From positions 1,302,001 through 1,366,000 of the forward strand of contig OZ241909.1 of the NCBI GenBank assembly GCA_965203735.1: a DNA stretch of 64,000 nucleotides, given 5' to 3'. The stretch is from Bin55 sp965203735 (lineage in GTDB: Bacteria; Pseudomonadota; Gammaproteobacteria; Pseudomonadales; Azotimanducaceae). Made by a program: the position numbers and the translations under genes. Under the pieces are notes generated by a model, which was not told the DNA's origin, searched no databases, and saw only the letters and a program-made list of their open reading frames with translations. This document shows, piece by piece, positions 43,376 to 52,446 of the stretch (position 1 is its first letter; each line of letters begins with the position of its first letter).

Positions 43376-45217
43376 TTGGAGGTGAAGTTGGAATCTCAAT
43401 CTGACCAATCGAGACCCAAGAAATGGCCAGCGTTGCTCATGGGGTTAGCTATTGGAGTCATTGGTGCCGGTGTAGGCGTGTACTTTCTTATCGAACACTT
43501 AAGGCCTAACTCCTTTCCTCCAAAATCGGAATCTGATTCATCACAGGATTTAGCCATCGATGTGGAAGTAACTGATAGTTCTGTACTTGTGAAGATTGAC
43601 ATCGATGGCCTTCGGCCTCTTCTTGAGGCTGAGAGCTCCTTTGAACGGTCGGTCACGCTACACAAGGTCATCGACAGACATTCTGAGCTAGAGCTTCTCA
43701 ACCTCTTTGCAAGTGTGGAGAGAGTTCAGCCGACCAGTCTTCGAGACGAATTTCAGCGCGCCATAATTCGACGCATTGCCAAAGAGAGACCGCGGAACGC
43801 GTTGGACCAAGTTGCTAGTCTTGCTGAAGTGCGCAGAGTTCCTTTGATTGACATTGTTTTTCAGGAGTGGTCTGCGAACGACCTGAACTCTTCTATAGAG
43901 TTTGCAAAGAGCATAAGGGGTACGAGCCAAACCGCTGCGCTGGAAGGGATTCTTCGGTCTCGAATAGATCTAACTGACGCTGCACGTCGAGACATAGCTA
44001 TACAACTAAGCAATGAGCAAGTCATTCTCGACCAATGGGCTGCCCAGAAACTACAAGATGAGTTCGAAAATCCGTCATCTGAATGGAGTGATTTTCTCTC
44101 CATCCATGGGGGCGACTTCGAGGAGCTAAGCCCAGATCAATTGATTCTCTTCACGAGCATCGCACGTTCGTGGATCGAACAAGATGGATTTGGTGGAATG
44201 GCTCAAACGATTAATAAGTCGTTAGGTGACTACAGCGCCAGTGTCTCAGTGGTTGAGCTGCTGTTGAATCAGCTAGTAATTCATGATCCTCGGGTTGTAT
44301 TGGAGGCTTCGAGAGGTATGAGCTCCGAAGTCAGATCAATTGTCGTGCAAGCATTGACGAACCTAGCCAAGAGAGACTCCGAAGCAGCCTTTGAGATCGC
44401 ATCTGTGATGGAATCTGGGAGTTCTAGTGTTGTACTACAACGCGCTGCAATTGGAGGGTGGATTGAGACCGATCCTAAAGGCGCACTCGAAGCTCGCGCT
44501 AGGTTTCCAGATACCTTTCAGGATTGGATTAAGCAACGGTCACTGATGAGCATGGTGCGAACAATGCCAGAAGAGGTGCCCCAGTTCATTCCGATTGTCA
44601 GTGATGGGACTCAGATGGAAATCATCGTGAACAATCTCGCGATAAATTGGGCACACAAAGATCCCATGGCTGTCTTTGAGTGGTTGCAATCGGAACCAAA
44701 GGCTCAGAAGTGGCGTGGAGATGTACTTGATAGCGTTATCGAGAGTCTAGCAAGGAAAGATCCTGAGGAAGCGATTCGTTTCGCGCTCGAACAACCAACC
44801 CGAGAGAATAGTGAAGTTGGTTGGGAACGCTCTGTCGTATGGCATGTTGCGCACACGGACATCGATGCCGCTGTGGCTTTGATTGATCATGCTCGAAACG
44901 AGCAGACACGAGAAAGCATGTATCGCTCTATTGGACAGGTCCTAATAAATCAAGCTCAATTTGAACGGGCAATGGGTTGGGCAGAGAACTTGAAAGAGGA
45001 TAAGCGAGAAGAGTACTTCGAGCGAGTTGTTAGTTCTTGGGTCTGGGGAAACCCAGAACAACTGTACGAGAAAATGGATAGCTTGCCTTCGGACAAACTC
45101 AGAGAAGTAGCTGCGGATTGGCTTATCGACGCCAATGAACATCAAAACGCTTTCTCAAAGCAGCAGATCGAAGAACTTCGGAAGCACTTGCCAGAGGAGT
45201 CTACTGAGAGCCAGTAG
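43376..45217 (+). CDS. membrane-anchored helical-repeat protein, paralogue 6 (type B)
   Basis: 613 aa by the longest reading from TTG 43376. GGAGG at 43378-43382 suggests that translation starts at TTG 43388 (LESQSDQSRPKKW) instead. Anchor LLMGLAIGVIGAGVGVYFLI. Repeats include VIHDPRVVLEASRGMSSEV, GWIETDPKGALEARARFP and WAHKDPMAVFEWLQSEPKA. Family block WSDFLSIHGGDFEELSPDQ and tail FSKQQIEELRKHLPEE are present. Closest relative in the window is paralogue 4. It is convergent with ggt. Confidence 0.85.
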   Translation: MEVKLESQSDQSRPKKWPALLMGLAIGVIGAGVGVYFLIEHLRPNSFPPKSESDSSQDLAIDVEVTDSSVLVKIDIDGLRPLLEAESSFERSVTLHKVIDRHSELELLNLFASVERVQPTSLRDEFQRAIIRRIAKERPRNALDQVASLAEVRRVPLIDIVFQEWSANDLNSSIEFAKSIRGTSQTAALEGILRSRIDLTDAARRDIAIQLSNEQVILDQWAAQKLQDEFENPSSEWSDFLSIHGGDFEELSPDQLILFTSIARSWIEQDGFGGMAQTINKSLGDYSASVSVVELLLNQLVIHDPRVVLEASRGMSSEVRSIVVQALTNLAKRDSEAAFEIASVMESGSSSVVLQRAAIGGWIETDPKGALEARARFPDTFQDWIKQRSLMSMVRTMPEEVPQFIPIVSDGTQMEIIVNNLAINWAHKDPMAVFEWLQSEPKAQKWRGDVLDSVIESLARKDPEEAIRFALEQPTRENSEVGWERSVVWHVAHTDIDAAVALIDHARNEQTRESMYRSIGQVLINQAQFERAMGWAENLKEDKREEYFERVVSSWVWGNPEQLYEKMDSLPSDKLREVAADWLIDANEHQNAFSKQQIEELRKHLPEESTESQ

Positions 45218-45301
45218 CGATCGGTGAGTTGTCTTGTGGCAGTAGCGTCGTCTGAGGCAAGATCGAAACCAGCTGGTTCAAGTGTTTCGTGCACCGGCCG
45301 A

Positions 45302-47020
45302 TCAGTCGGCAGGAGAGGAATCTAACCCAGCAGCAAACCCTGCATTTCGGGGATCGCTTACACCAACCGCCGAGTCAGCAACCCAACCGGCTGTGTTGGC
45401 GTCTCCAATGGCTCGTCGCTCGCGGATTTCATGACCTTTGTTGCGAAGCTGCTCCAGAGTTTCGCCTTTGAATCCGCCGCTTTCGATCGTAACGATGTCC
45501 GGCATCCATTGGTGATGAAACCGAGGCTGTGTGACAGCTTCCGAAATGGACATTCCGTGGTCGATGATGTTGACGACGATCTGTAGGACTGTCGTGATGA
45601 TCGTCGAGCCACCCGGCGAACCTGTCACAAGAATGGGTCGGTCATTGGCGACGACAATTGTCGGAGTCATTGAACTGAGCATGCGCTTCTTTGGTTCGAT
45701 TGCGTTCGCTTCCGCTCCAAGCAGACCAAATTGATTGGGTACTCCTGGTTTCGAAGAGAAGTCGTCCATTTCATTGTTAAGGAGGAATCCAGCTCCTTCT
45801 ACAACGATGCCGCTTCCGTATCCGCTGTTCAGAGTTGTAGTGAATGCAACGGCGTTGCCAGCGGCATCGATCGCCGACAAGTGCGTAGTTTCTTCACTTT
45901 CTTGGGGCAGGGGCAGATCTCCCGCAGCAACTTCTGACGAAGGCGTTTTCTTTTCCTTGTCGAAGCCTTGAATTCGGTGAAACGCATATTTCTTGTCTGT
46001 TAACGTGCCAATGGGAACCGGGTAAAAATCCATGTCTCCTAGATGCTTTGCACGATCGGCATAAGCTCTCCGTTCTGCTTCGACCATCGTGTGCATGGTT
46101 GTGGGATTGGCCGACCCCATCTCGCCGAGGTTGAACTTCTCCAACATATTCAACATTTGTACCAACAGGACGCCTCCTGATGACGGAGGCGGCATACTGA
46201 GAATCTCGTTCCCGCGATAGGTACCTCGAATCGGTTCCCTCCAAACGCTCCGATAATCTTCAAGGTCCTCAAGAGAAATTAAGCCACTTCCACGTTCCAT
46301 TTCCGCCACGATGAGCTCAGCTGTCTTACCTTTGTAGAAACCGTCTCGTCCTTGATCGCGAATTCTCTTTAGTGTTTCGGCGAGATTTAGTTGTGTGAAG
46401 AGGTCTCCTTCTTCATAGTTGCTCCCATCTTGTTTAATGAACGTCTCTCGGGATCCTTTGGATCGCAACCAAACACTGTTGCGGCCACTGATTTGACGAG
46501 CAATGTCGGGAGGAAGTGGGAAGCCTTCACTCGCCAACAGAATTGCTTCTGCCATGACTTGCTTGCGCGTCAGTTTTCCGAATCGTTCGTGGACATCAAG
46601 CAGTCCGGCCACAGAACCTGGTACACCAGAGGACAGATGGCTGCGCAGTGCTTTCTGCGGATCGTACTCTCCGTTGTCGTCGAGAAACATGTCGCGGAAT
46701 GCTGCATTCGGAGCCATTTCTCGATGGTCATTAGTTGCTACGGTCCCATCCGCCATTCGAATGACCATGAATCCTCCTCCGCCAAGATTGCCGGCAGAGG
46801 GGTAGGTGACAGCAAGCGCAAAGCCAGCCGCAACGATTGCGTCAATCGCGTTGCCACCTTGCGCAAGTGCCTGAGTTCCAGCTCTTGAGGCGAACTCAGA
46901 CCGTGACGTCACAACTCCATATTGCGAAGTAACTTCGTTTGCGATGGAACTTGCCTCAATCAGCAAAGCCAGACAAACTAACGCGCAGCTAAATGCAGCA
47001 ACTAGTCGATAGTGCTTCAT
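45302..47020 (-). CDS. ggt: gamma-glutamyltranspeptidase
   Basis: 572 aa from ATG 47020 (MKHYRLVAAFSCALVCLALL), which starts an evident signal peptide; an upstream start at 47053 adds a non-signal stretch. Periplasmic N-terminal-nucleophile enzyme that hydrolyses or transfers the gamma-glutamyl group of glutathione and related peptides. The precursor is cleaved autocatalytically before the nucleophile Thr378 in ETTHLSAIDAAGNAVAFT. Other family marks are GGNAIDA, GNLGGGGFMV, RSHLSSGVPGSVAG with the substrate Arg, PPPSSGGV, SSMTPTIV and TGSPGGSTI. Full-length by family standards. Confidence 0.95.
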   Translation of the reverse strand: MKHYRLVAAFSCALVCLALLIEASSIANEVTSQYGVVTSRSEFASRAGTQALAQGGNAIDAIVAAGFALAVTYPSAGNLGGGGFMVIRMADGTVATNDHREMAPNAAFRDMFLDDNGEYDPQKALRSHLSSGVPGSVAGLLDVHERFGKLTRKQVMAEAILLASEGFPLPPDIARQISGRNSVWLRSKGSRETFIKQDGSNYEEGDLFTQLNLAETLKRIRDQGRDGFYKGKTAELIVAEMERGSGLISLEDLEDYRSVWREPIRGTYRGNEILSMPPPSSGGVLLVQMLNMLEKFNLGEMGSANPTTMHTMVEAERRAYADRAKHLGDMDFYPVPIGTLTDKKYAFHRIQGFDKEKKTPSSEVAAGDLPLPQESEETTHLSAIDAAGNAVAFTTTLNSGYGSGIVVEGAGFLLNNEMDDFSSKPGVPNQFGLLGAEANAIEPKKRMLSSMTPTIVVANDRPILVTGSPGGSTIITTVLQIVVNIIDHGMSISEAVTQPRFHHQWMPDIVTIESGGFKGETLEQLRNKGHEIRERRAIGDANTAGWVADSAVGVSDPRNAGFAAGLDSSPAD

Positions 47021-47079
47021 GTACTTTGGATCCTCACAGAAATTCTCAAACAACGTCGAGATTCAGTCTTAGTCTTGTG

Positions 47080-48306
47080 TCAGCGATAGTAGGAATACTC
47101 GAAAAACAATCCGGAGTTTCCGCCGCTGGTGGTGTTGTTGGATAGTTCAATAGCTCCAAATTCCTCGTTCGTATCTCCCACCGAGATTCGTACTCCAAGA
47201 GTTAGATTGACGTTGTCGGTTGGTACGTAGGAAACATTCGTTTGTACTAGAAAACTGCGATCATTTGCATTCACAAGCAACGAAAGGGATTGATTCCATA
47301 ACGGATGCCATGTGAAGCTAGCGCCAGATGCAATCAAGTGCTTTCCGAATGCGAAAACTTCCCCTCGTTGGATGCCTTCCAACAGTCGAGAAGGTAGAGA
47401 TGCAAATTTCTTGTGCCTTGAAGTTACTCCGAAACCGTTGTAGAAGTACTCTGCGAATGAATAGAGCAGTCCTCCCATGATCCCGAGGCTGTGATCCATG
47501 TTTGCAACAAACGAGGTAACACAAGATCCGAACTCTTCGCATGTCAGGACGACATCAGTCCGAACCAAGAATGGTCCAAGCGGAGAAGCGATCGACAAAC
47601 CAGCAATGGTTTCTCCCCGGTGTTCACCCAGAATGAGATCAAACTCATTCTCACCAGCTGGAAAATACCCTTTGAACACGTGGGTGGAAGCTTCATTGGA
47701 GCTTTCATATTCGTGATCTCTAAAGGTGCTCAAGAATTGAAGTTCTGATCCATTACCGAATAAACGCTCCAACACGAGGGAGTCGTTTCCTGGTTTGAAT
47801 TCCCGATCGATTGCGGTGGGAGGATACGCGTTGAAAACATCGAGAGGTTGGTAAACAATTCCCCGTCCCCATGAGACAGGCAGTCTACCGATCATGAACC
47901 TCCAATCCTCCGATTGATACGAAAGTCGAATTCGATCTACAAAGACTGATGCAGTGTGTCTTCCGCCAGATGTCAAACTCTTTGACAAATCCCAATATCC
48001 ATTCGGTTCAGCATTGCCCTGAGAGGGGTTCGCCGATTGCCCTCGAAGATAGCCAACATTGCTAACAAGACCTTGTGCGACTCCATGAAACTCGAAACTC
48101 CAACGGGACTTCCTCTTTTCGTGCATGTAGCGTAAGTTAGCTTGAAGATGCTGCAAGGCAGACTTGTCGAACTGCTCCTGGATTACATCTTTTGAGGAGA
48201 GCGGAGTGTAGTCACCTGACAACTTGAAGCGTAACCTACTGTCCGCAGAAACACCTGCACAAACTGTCAGGGTGATCAAGCATGACCACAAGACTTTGCG
48301 GGTCAC
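47080..48306 (-). CDS. outer-membrane beta-barrel protein of the ABC export cluster
   Basis: 408 aa, family name not recognised. N-terminal signal peptide (KVLWSCLITLTVCAGVSA). The rest alternates hydrophobic and polar residues and ends SGLFFEYSYYR, with a terminal aromatic-rich strand typical of outer-membrane barrels. Segments such as DRIRLSYQSEDWRFMIGRLPVSWGRG resemble porin/alginate-export-type barrels. The GTG start overlaps the stop of the ATPase gene (GTGA), so it is translationally coupled to the ABC transporter. It may be the outer-membrane acceptor or channel of that exporter. Confidence 0.75.
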   Translation of the reverse strand: MTRKVLWSCLITLTVCAGVSADSRLRFKLSGDYTPLSSKDVIQEQFDKSALQHLQANLRYMHEKRKSRWSFEFHGVAQGLVSNVGYLRGQSANPSQGNAEPNGYWDLSKSLTSGGRHTASVFVDRIRLSYQSEDWRFMIGRLPVSWGRGIVYQPLDVFNAYPPTAIDREFKPGNDSLVLERLFGNGSELQFLSTFRDHEYESSNEASTHVFKGYFPAGENEFDLILGEHRGETIAGLSIASPLGPFLVRTDVVLTCEEFGSCVTSFVANMDHSLGIMGGLLYSFAEYFYNGFGVTSRHKKFASLPSRLLEGIQRGEVFAFGKHLIASGASFTWHPLWNQSLSLLVNANDRSFLVQTNVSYVPTDNVNLTLGVRISVGDTNEEFGAIELSNNTTSGGNSGLFFEYSYYR

Positions 48307-48992
48307 GCGTCCGTTTCCTGGCGAATCTTTCCGTCTTCAAGTTGTATGGTTCTTGTCGAATAGCTCATGACCACAGAGTCGTGTGTAGCAGTCAAAATAG
48401 TGGTTCCATGTTTCCGATTTATGGATTGAAGTAGTTCGCACAATTCTCGAGTCGTCGTTGAATCAAGATTTGCGCTTGGCTCGTCGGCAATGAGCAACAA
48501 AGGATTTCCTACAAGTGCACGAGCTACAGCGACTCGTTGCTGTTGTCCTCCCGACAACTCTCCTGGTCTTCTGTCGGCTGCATCTGCCAGGCCTACCGAG
48601 TCCAAGACTTCAAGCGCACGAGCATTGCGGTCCTTTTTCTCCACGCCCTGAAGTTGAAGAATGAACTCAACGTTTTCGCATGCCGAGAGAACGGGTATTA
48701 GATTGAACGCTTGAAACACAAACCCCATGCGTTTGAGACGCAAATCCGAAAGTTCGTTACTTGAGAATGTAGATAGGTCCTGATCCTCAATGGTCACTGT
48801 TCCGGAAGTTGGCGAGTCCAATCCGCCGATCAGGTGCAACATCGTGGACTTGCCACATCCCGAGGGTCCCACGACACAGACGAATTCTCCTCGATGAATT
48901 TCTACAGAGATCTCTTGTAGAGCATGTACGGCCACATTTCCCTGACCGTATATGCGAGTCACCTGTTTGAGTTGCACGACAGCATCGGACAT
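48303..48992 (-). CDS. ABC transporter ATP-binding protein (LolD/MacB type)
   Basis: 229 aa nucleotide-binding subunit. Walker A GPSGCGKST, Q-loop VFQAFNL, signature LSGGQQQRVAVARAL, Walker B LLIADEPSANLD and an H-loop TATHDS are all present. Size and sequence fit the LolD/MacB/FtsE-related group that powers FtsX-type permeases. It lies 14 bp after permease 1 and overlaps the outer-membrane gene by 4 bp. It drives mechanotransmission-type extraction of lipoproteins or other envelope substrates rather than import; the substrate is unknown. Confidence 0.95.
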   Translation of the reverse strand: MSDAVVQLKQVTRIYGQGNVAVHALQEISVEIHRGEFVCVVGPSGCGKSTMLHLIGGLDSPTSGTVTIEDQDLSTFSSNELSDLRLKRMGFVFQAFNLIPVLSACENVEFILQLQGVEKKDRNARALEVLDSVGLADAADRRPGELSGGQQQRVAVARALVGNPLLLIADEPSANLDSTTTRELCELLQSINRKHGTTILTATHDSVVMSYSTRTIQLEDGKIRQETDA

Positions 48993-49006
48993 AGACTGAA
49001 TACCTG

Positions 49007-50224
49007 TTAGTGCCTTAACGCATCCAAGGGATTCATGCGGACAGCGCGTCGGGCGGGATAAAAACTTGCAACAACAGAAAGTACTACGGATACAAGAACC
49101 ACCACCAACACATCGTGAGCGACTAGTGCGGGTTTCATCTGAGACGACATGCCCATCATCTCTACACCGGATGCGAATGCACTTAGGTCAATACCGTCAT
49201 GAAGCCAAGCGAACATTAAGAGACTGCCGGCAACTCCGAATACGATACCCAGCAACATTAGACACACCGACTCGGAGACTACTTGAGCAACGATGATTCG
49301 AGGCCGCATTCCAACCGCTCGGAAGAGACCGAATTCACGAGTTCGTTCCAAGACCGCTGTTATCAAAGTATTGACTAAGCCAAATACCAACGCTCCCAGA
49401 ACGATTCCCAACCAAATGTAGATGACCATGTTGACGGTGTTGTACATAAAGGCCACGATGGGATTTACTTGCTGCCAGTCGAGAACATCGAGTTCGGGGA
49501 AAGTTTCTCGTACTTGGTCGAAGTCCTCCTGCTCGACATAGCGAGTCTTTAGCCTTATCGACACCTCGGTTACATTCGAGGAACTGAGTAGTTTTTGCAG
49601 TGCATTCCTTCCTGTAAACACCATCGTTTTCTCGAGATTTTCGGACTCAGCGTCGTAGACCCCAGCAATTCGGAACCCGATTTCTTTTGACATTCCGTAC
49701 GAATCCAACGTAGTAAGAACGACTCTTCTCCCGAGCTTTGTTCGAAGCTCTTCGAGTAGGGTGCGCCCAATAATGATTCGAGAATCGGCCGTGTCCGCTA
49801 GCGATTCACCTTCTATCGAAAGACTTGAAACAATTGAAATGTGCTCTTGGTCCGGATCAATTCCGATCAGGTTTGCACCTCGAGTTTCTCTTTCGCTCGT
49901 GATGACAGCGGGGATCGATATCCGAGCAGCCCAACCGAGAACTGGTAGACCATCAATTGCTCTTGCGAGACGTAGAGGACTTAGAGAGAATCCTCGTTCC
50001 AAAGACGGATCATCACGATAGGTCAACAAGTGGATCTTGATGTGTCCCGACAGATTCTCTACAACTGATTCAACCATCTGCACTTGCATTCCCCGAATCA
50101 AGCTGTTAAGCACGATCACTCCACCGATGGCGACCGTGATGGCAACCAGCAAAATCGAGTTACGCCGACGCTGTCGCCACAGATTCCGAAGACTGAGATT
50201 GAAGACGAGCTTGACACTGTTCAT
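49007..50224 (-). CDS. FtsX/MacB-type ABC permease 1
   Basis: 405 aa. The topology is the four-helix MacB/LolC type: an N-terminal helix (NSILLVAITVAIGGVIVLNS) followed by a periplasmic domain of about 220 residues, then three helices near the C-terminus (MVIYIWLGIVLGALVFGLV; VCLMLLGIVFGVAGSLLMF; VLVVVLVSVVLSVVASFY). The FtsX signature RTREFGLFRAVGMRPR and the C-terminal RRAVRMNPLDALRH are present. It probably pairs with permease 2 as a heterodimer, as LolC does with LolE. Confidence 0.9.
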   Translation of the reverse strand: MNSVKLVFNLSLRNLWRQRRRNSILLVAITVAIGGVIVLNSLIRGMQVQMVESVVENLSGHIKIHLLTYRDDPSLERGFSLSPLRLARAIDGLPVLGWAARISIPAVITSERETRGANLIGIDPDQEHISIVSSLSIEGESLADTADSRIIIGRTLLEELRTKLGRRVVLTTLDSYGMSKEIGFRIAGVYDAESENLEKTMVFTGRNALQKLLSSSNVTEVSIRLKTRYVEQEDFDQVRETFPELDVLDWQQVNPIVAFMYNTVNMVIYIWLGIVLGALVFGLVNTLITAVLERTREFGLFRAVGMRPRIIVAQVVSESVCLMLLGIVFGVAGSLLMFAWLHDGIDLSAFASGVEMMGMSSQMKPALVAHDVLVVVLVSVVLSVVASFYPARRAVRMNPLDALRH

Positions 50225-50266
50225 TGCGGCACGTTTTCACTTACTCTCTGGAAACTCAACATTTCT

Positions 50267-51490
50267 CTATTCCTGGTACCTCAACGCATCGACCAAAGAC
50301 AGTCTGTAGAGTCGAATCGATGCCAACATTGTTGAGAGGACCATTCCTATTCCGATAGAGACGGGTGCTACTAGAATCACTTTGAGGTCAATTGCAGGGT
50401 AAATGCGGTCGGGCAGAAAAAGAAGACCCGCAAATTGATCCATTCCCATTGAATCCATTCCCACGCCAAATTTAATAAGTGGAAATAGTGCACAACTACT
50501 CAGGACGTAGCCGATCACAACTCCGAGCACCCACATGAGGAGGGTTTCAGTCAGAAACATGCTGAATATGGAATTGTTTCGCATCCCTACAGCCCGCAGC
50601 ATGCCGAATTCTCGAGTACGCTCGAACATCGTCATGACGAACGTATTGGCGATCGACAGGACAACTATCACCGTCAACGTGCCGTAGACGATTCCATTGC
50701 TTATCTTGTCCAAGCGGATACTCTGGCTGATTTCAGGCATCAATTCTCGCCAATCCAGCAGAGATGCCGGGGATGGAACTAGAGGTGCAATCGCATCCAA
50801 ACTGCGTTCGGGAAACATCGGCTCATCAACCATGATCACTACACGATGCGCACCATCTCCAAGCAAAAGTGCATCGTTGATCAATCTTCGTGGGACTTGG
50901 ACAAGAGATCGATCTAGGGCGTCGTTTCCGGTCTCAAAAACCCCTGAAACCGTGGGTGCAACGAAAGCAACGCTTCCGTCCACATCTGAGCTCAAGATAA
51001 CGATTTCGTCTCCAACATCGACTCGGAGATTTCGAGCAAGAGCACTCCCGATGATGGCTGAGTTTGGGCTCTCAAGGTACATCCCTCGAGTGATTTGCTG
51101 AGCCAAGTGCGAGGTGGACGGGTCGACCAATGGATCGACTCCCACCACAAGTGCTCCATAGCTTCGTTCCTCCTTGGTTACAAGACCAAAGGTCTCTGTT
51201 CGACTTGAAACGGCGACGATCTCTGGAACTTCCAGCAATGCGCTCCTTAAATTCGTTGCGTTTGATACAAAGCGTTCGATCCGAGGGTCATCTTGGTAGT
51301 CGCCTTGTTGTATCTGCACGTGTCCGCTAGCAAATCGAGTGGAAACCTCAACCATTGGTTCATAGCTTCCGGCTTGAAATGACATGCCGAGTTGGACTAG
51401 TAGCACAGCAAAACCTACCGCACCTGCAGTAAGTAGGGTGCGCCGTCTATTGCGCCAGAGATTGCGCCACGCAACCTTTATAGACAGCAA
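50267..51490 (-). CDS. FtsX/MacB-type ABC permease 2
   Basis: 407 aa, paralogous to permease 1 and 42 bp upstream of it. It shares RTREFGMLRAVGMRNNS and the C-terminal LSLVDALRYQE. N-terminal helix LTAGAVGFAVLLVQLGMSF; the periplasmic domain holds FASGHVQIQQGDYQDDP. The later helices are ISNGIVYGTLTVIVVLSIAN and LLMWVLGVVIGYVLSSCAL. Two non-identical permeases with one ATPase resemble the LolCDE arrangement, but the presence of a barrel gene and a LolA-like gene suggests a separate export machine. Confidence 0.9.
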   Translation of the reverse strand: MLSIKVAWRNLWRNRRRTLLTAGAVGFAVLLVQLGMSFQAGSYEPMVEVSTRFASGHVQIQQGDYQDDPRIERFVSNATNLRSALLEVPEIVAVSSRTETFGLVTKEERSYGALVVGVDPLVDPSTSHLAQQITRGMYLESPNSAIIGSALARNLRVDVGDEIVILSSDVDGSVAFVAPTVSGVFETGNDALDRSLVQVPRRLINDALLLGDGAHRVVIMVDEPMFPERSLDAIAPLVPSPASLLDWRELMPEISQSIRLDKISNGIVYGTLTVIVVLSIANTFVMTMFERTREFGMLRAVGMRNNSIFSMFLTETLLMWVLGVVIGYVLSSCALFPLIKFGVGMDSMGMDQFAGLLFLPDRIYPAIDLKVILVAPVSIGIGMVLSTMLASIRLYRLSLVDALRYQE

Positions 51491-51530
51491 GCGTTGAATC
51501 CTCGGTGTGCAGAACCGAGTATGAGATTCC

Positions 51531-52292
51531 TCAATCTGAATCCCTTAGAGCAAAAAGAGTGAATTTCGAGTCGGGAATGTCGATGTCAAAGTCCGCTTCT
51601 TCATACACGATCTCGGTCCAACGATCGTGTGATTCGTTCTTGGTAATGCGCATTCGCTTAGGAATTGTGCGTCCGTCGAATTCTTCGATTTCGAGAGTTT
51701 CCAGCCACTTGACCAAGACCATTTCTTGATCAAAGTAGGAGTGCTTGAGAAGGACGAAGTCATCTCGAAGCTCGAGCACTTCCTTGCCCCATACGATGGC
51801 TGCATTTTCTTTCGGAACGGCTTCGATGGTGTAGATGGTTCCGTCATCTGTCTTGTCGATTTCCTCGAGACTTAGCGAATACTGACTGAGCAGATCGTCT
51901 GATCGCGCTAAGTCGTTGTAAGAAAAGTCAGAACCTGCCCAGTCTTGAGACATCATAGACTTAGGCAGTCGAACCGTTCGTTGAATCTTCGGTGAATATG
52001 TCCACATTCGTTCTCCCTTCCTTAAGGTCGCTAGTCCAGCGTCCCGGGCTGGTGCCGTGAATCGGATCAGCGCGTCCTCACGGCCCTGAGTCCAAACCGA
52101 AAATGAAGAGGTACGCTGCCAGTCAGGCCTGTGTATGGTCATGGTGAGCTCAGAATAGGACGAGAGACCCCGAGTTTGATCGAGTACGCGTGCAACCAAT
52201 TCTTCAGCGGTTAGATCAGACTGGTTGGCGACTAGCGGTTTTCCGCTTATAGAAACTACCGCAAAGAGAGCGATTGGTACGATACCTTTCAT
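51531..52292 (-). CDS. LolA-like outer-membrane lipoprotein-sorting protein
   Basis: 253 aa from ATG 52292 (MKGIVPIALFAVVSISGKP), which begins a signal peptide; the upstream start at 52367 would add a non-signal leader. The mature part reads LTAEELVARVLDQTRGL, ALIRFTAPARDAGLATL, RMWTYSPKIQRTVRLP and MMSQDWAGSDFSYNDLAR. This pattern belongs to the COG2834/LolA-like group of periplasmic lipid-binding proteins near MacB-type transporters. It lies 40 bp upstream of permease 2 and completes a cluster of periplasmic carrier, two permeases, ATPase and barrel. It presumably ferries a hydrophobic substrate across the periplasm. Confidence 0.85.
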   Translation of the reverse strand: MKGIVPIALFAVVSISGKPLVANQSDLTAEELVARVLDQTRGLSSYSELTMTIHRPDWQRTSSFSVWTQGREDALIRFTAPARDAGLATLRKGERMWTYSPKIQRTVRLPKSMMSQDWAGSDFSYNDLARSDDLLSQYSLSLEEIDKTDDGTIYTIEAVPKENAAIVWGKEVLELRDDFVLLKHSYFDQEMVLVKWLETLEIEEFDGRTIPKRMRITKNESHDRWTEIVYEEADFDIDIPDSKFTLFALRDSD

Positions 52293-52446
52293 GGCAGTGA
52301 GACCGGACTTGAAACGGGTCTTGTTACGTACATGATAGAGAGTAAATAAACACTGCTGCGAACGCATTGACCAGACTTTCTTATGTACGAGATCTCAATC
52401 GGCTGATGATTGCACCAGTGAAACCTCTTGGGAGGTAGAGGGCGGT

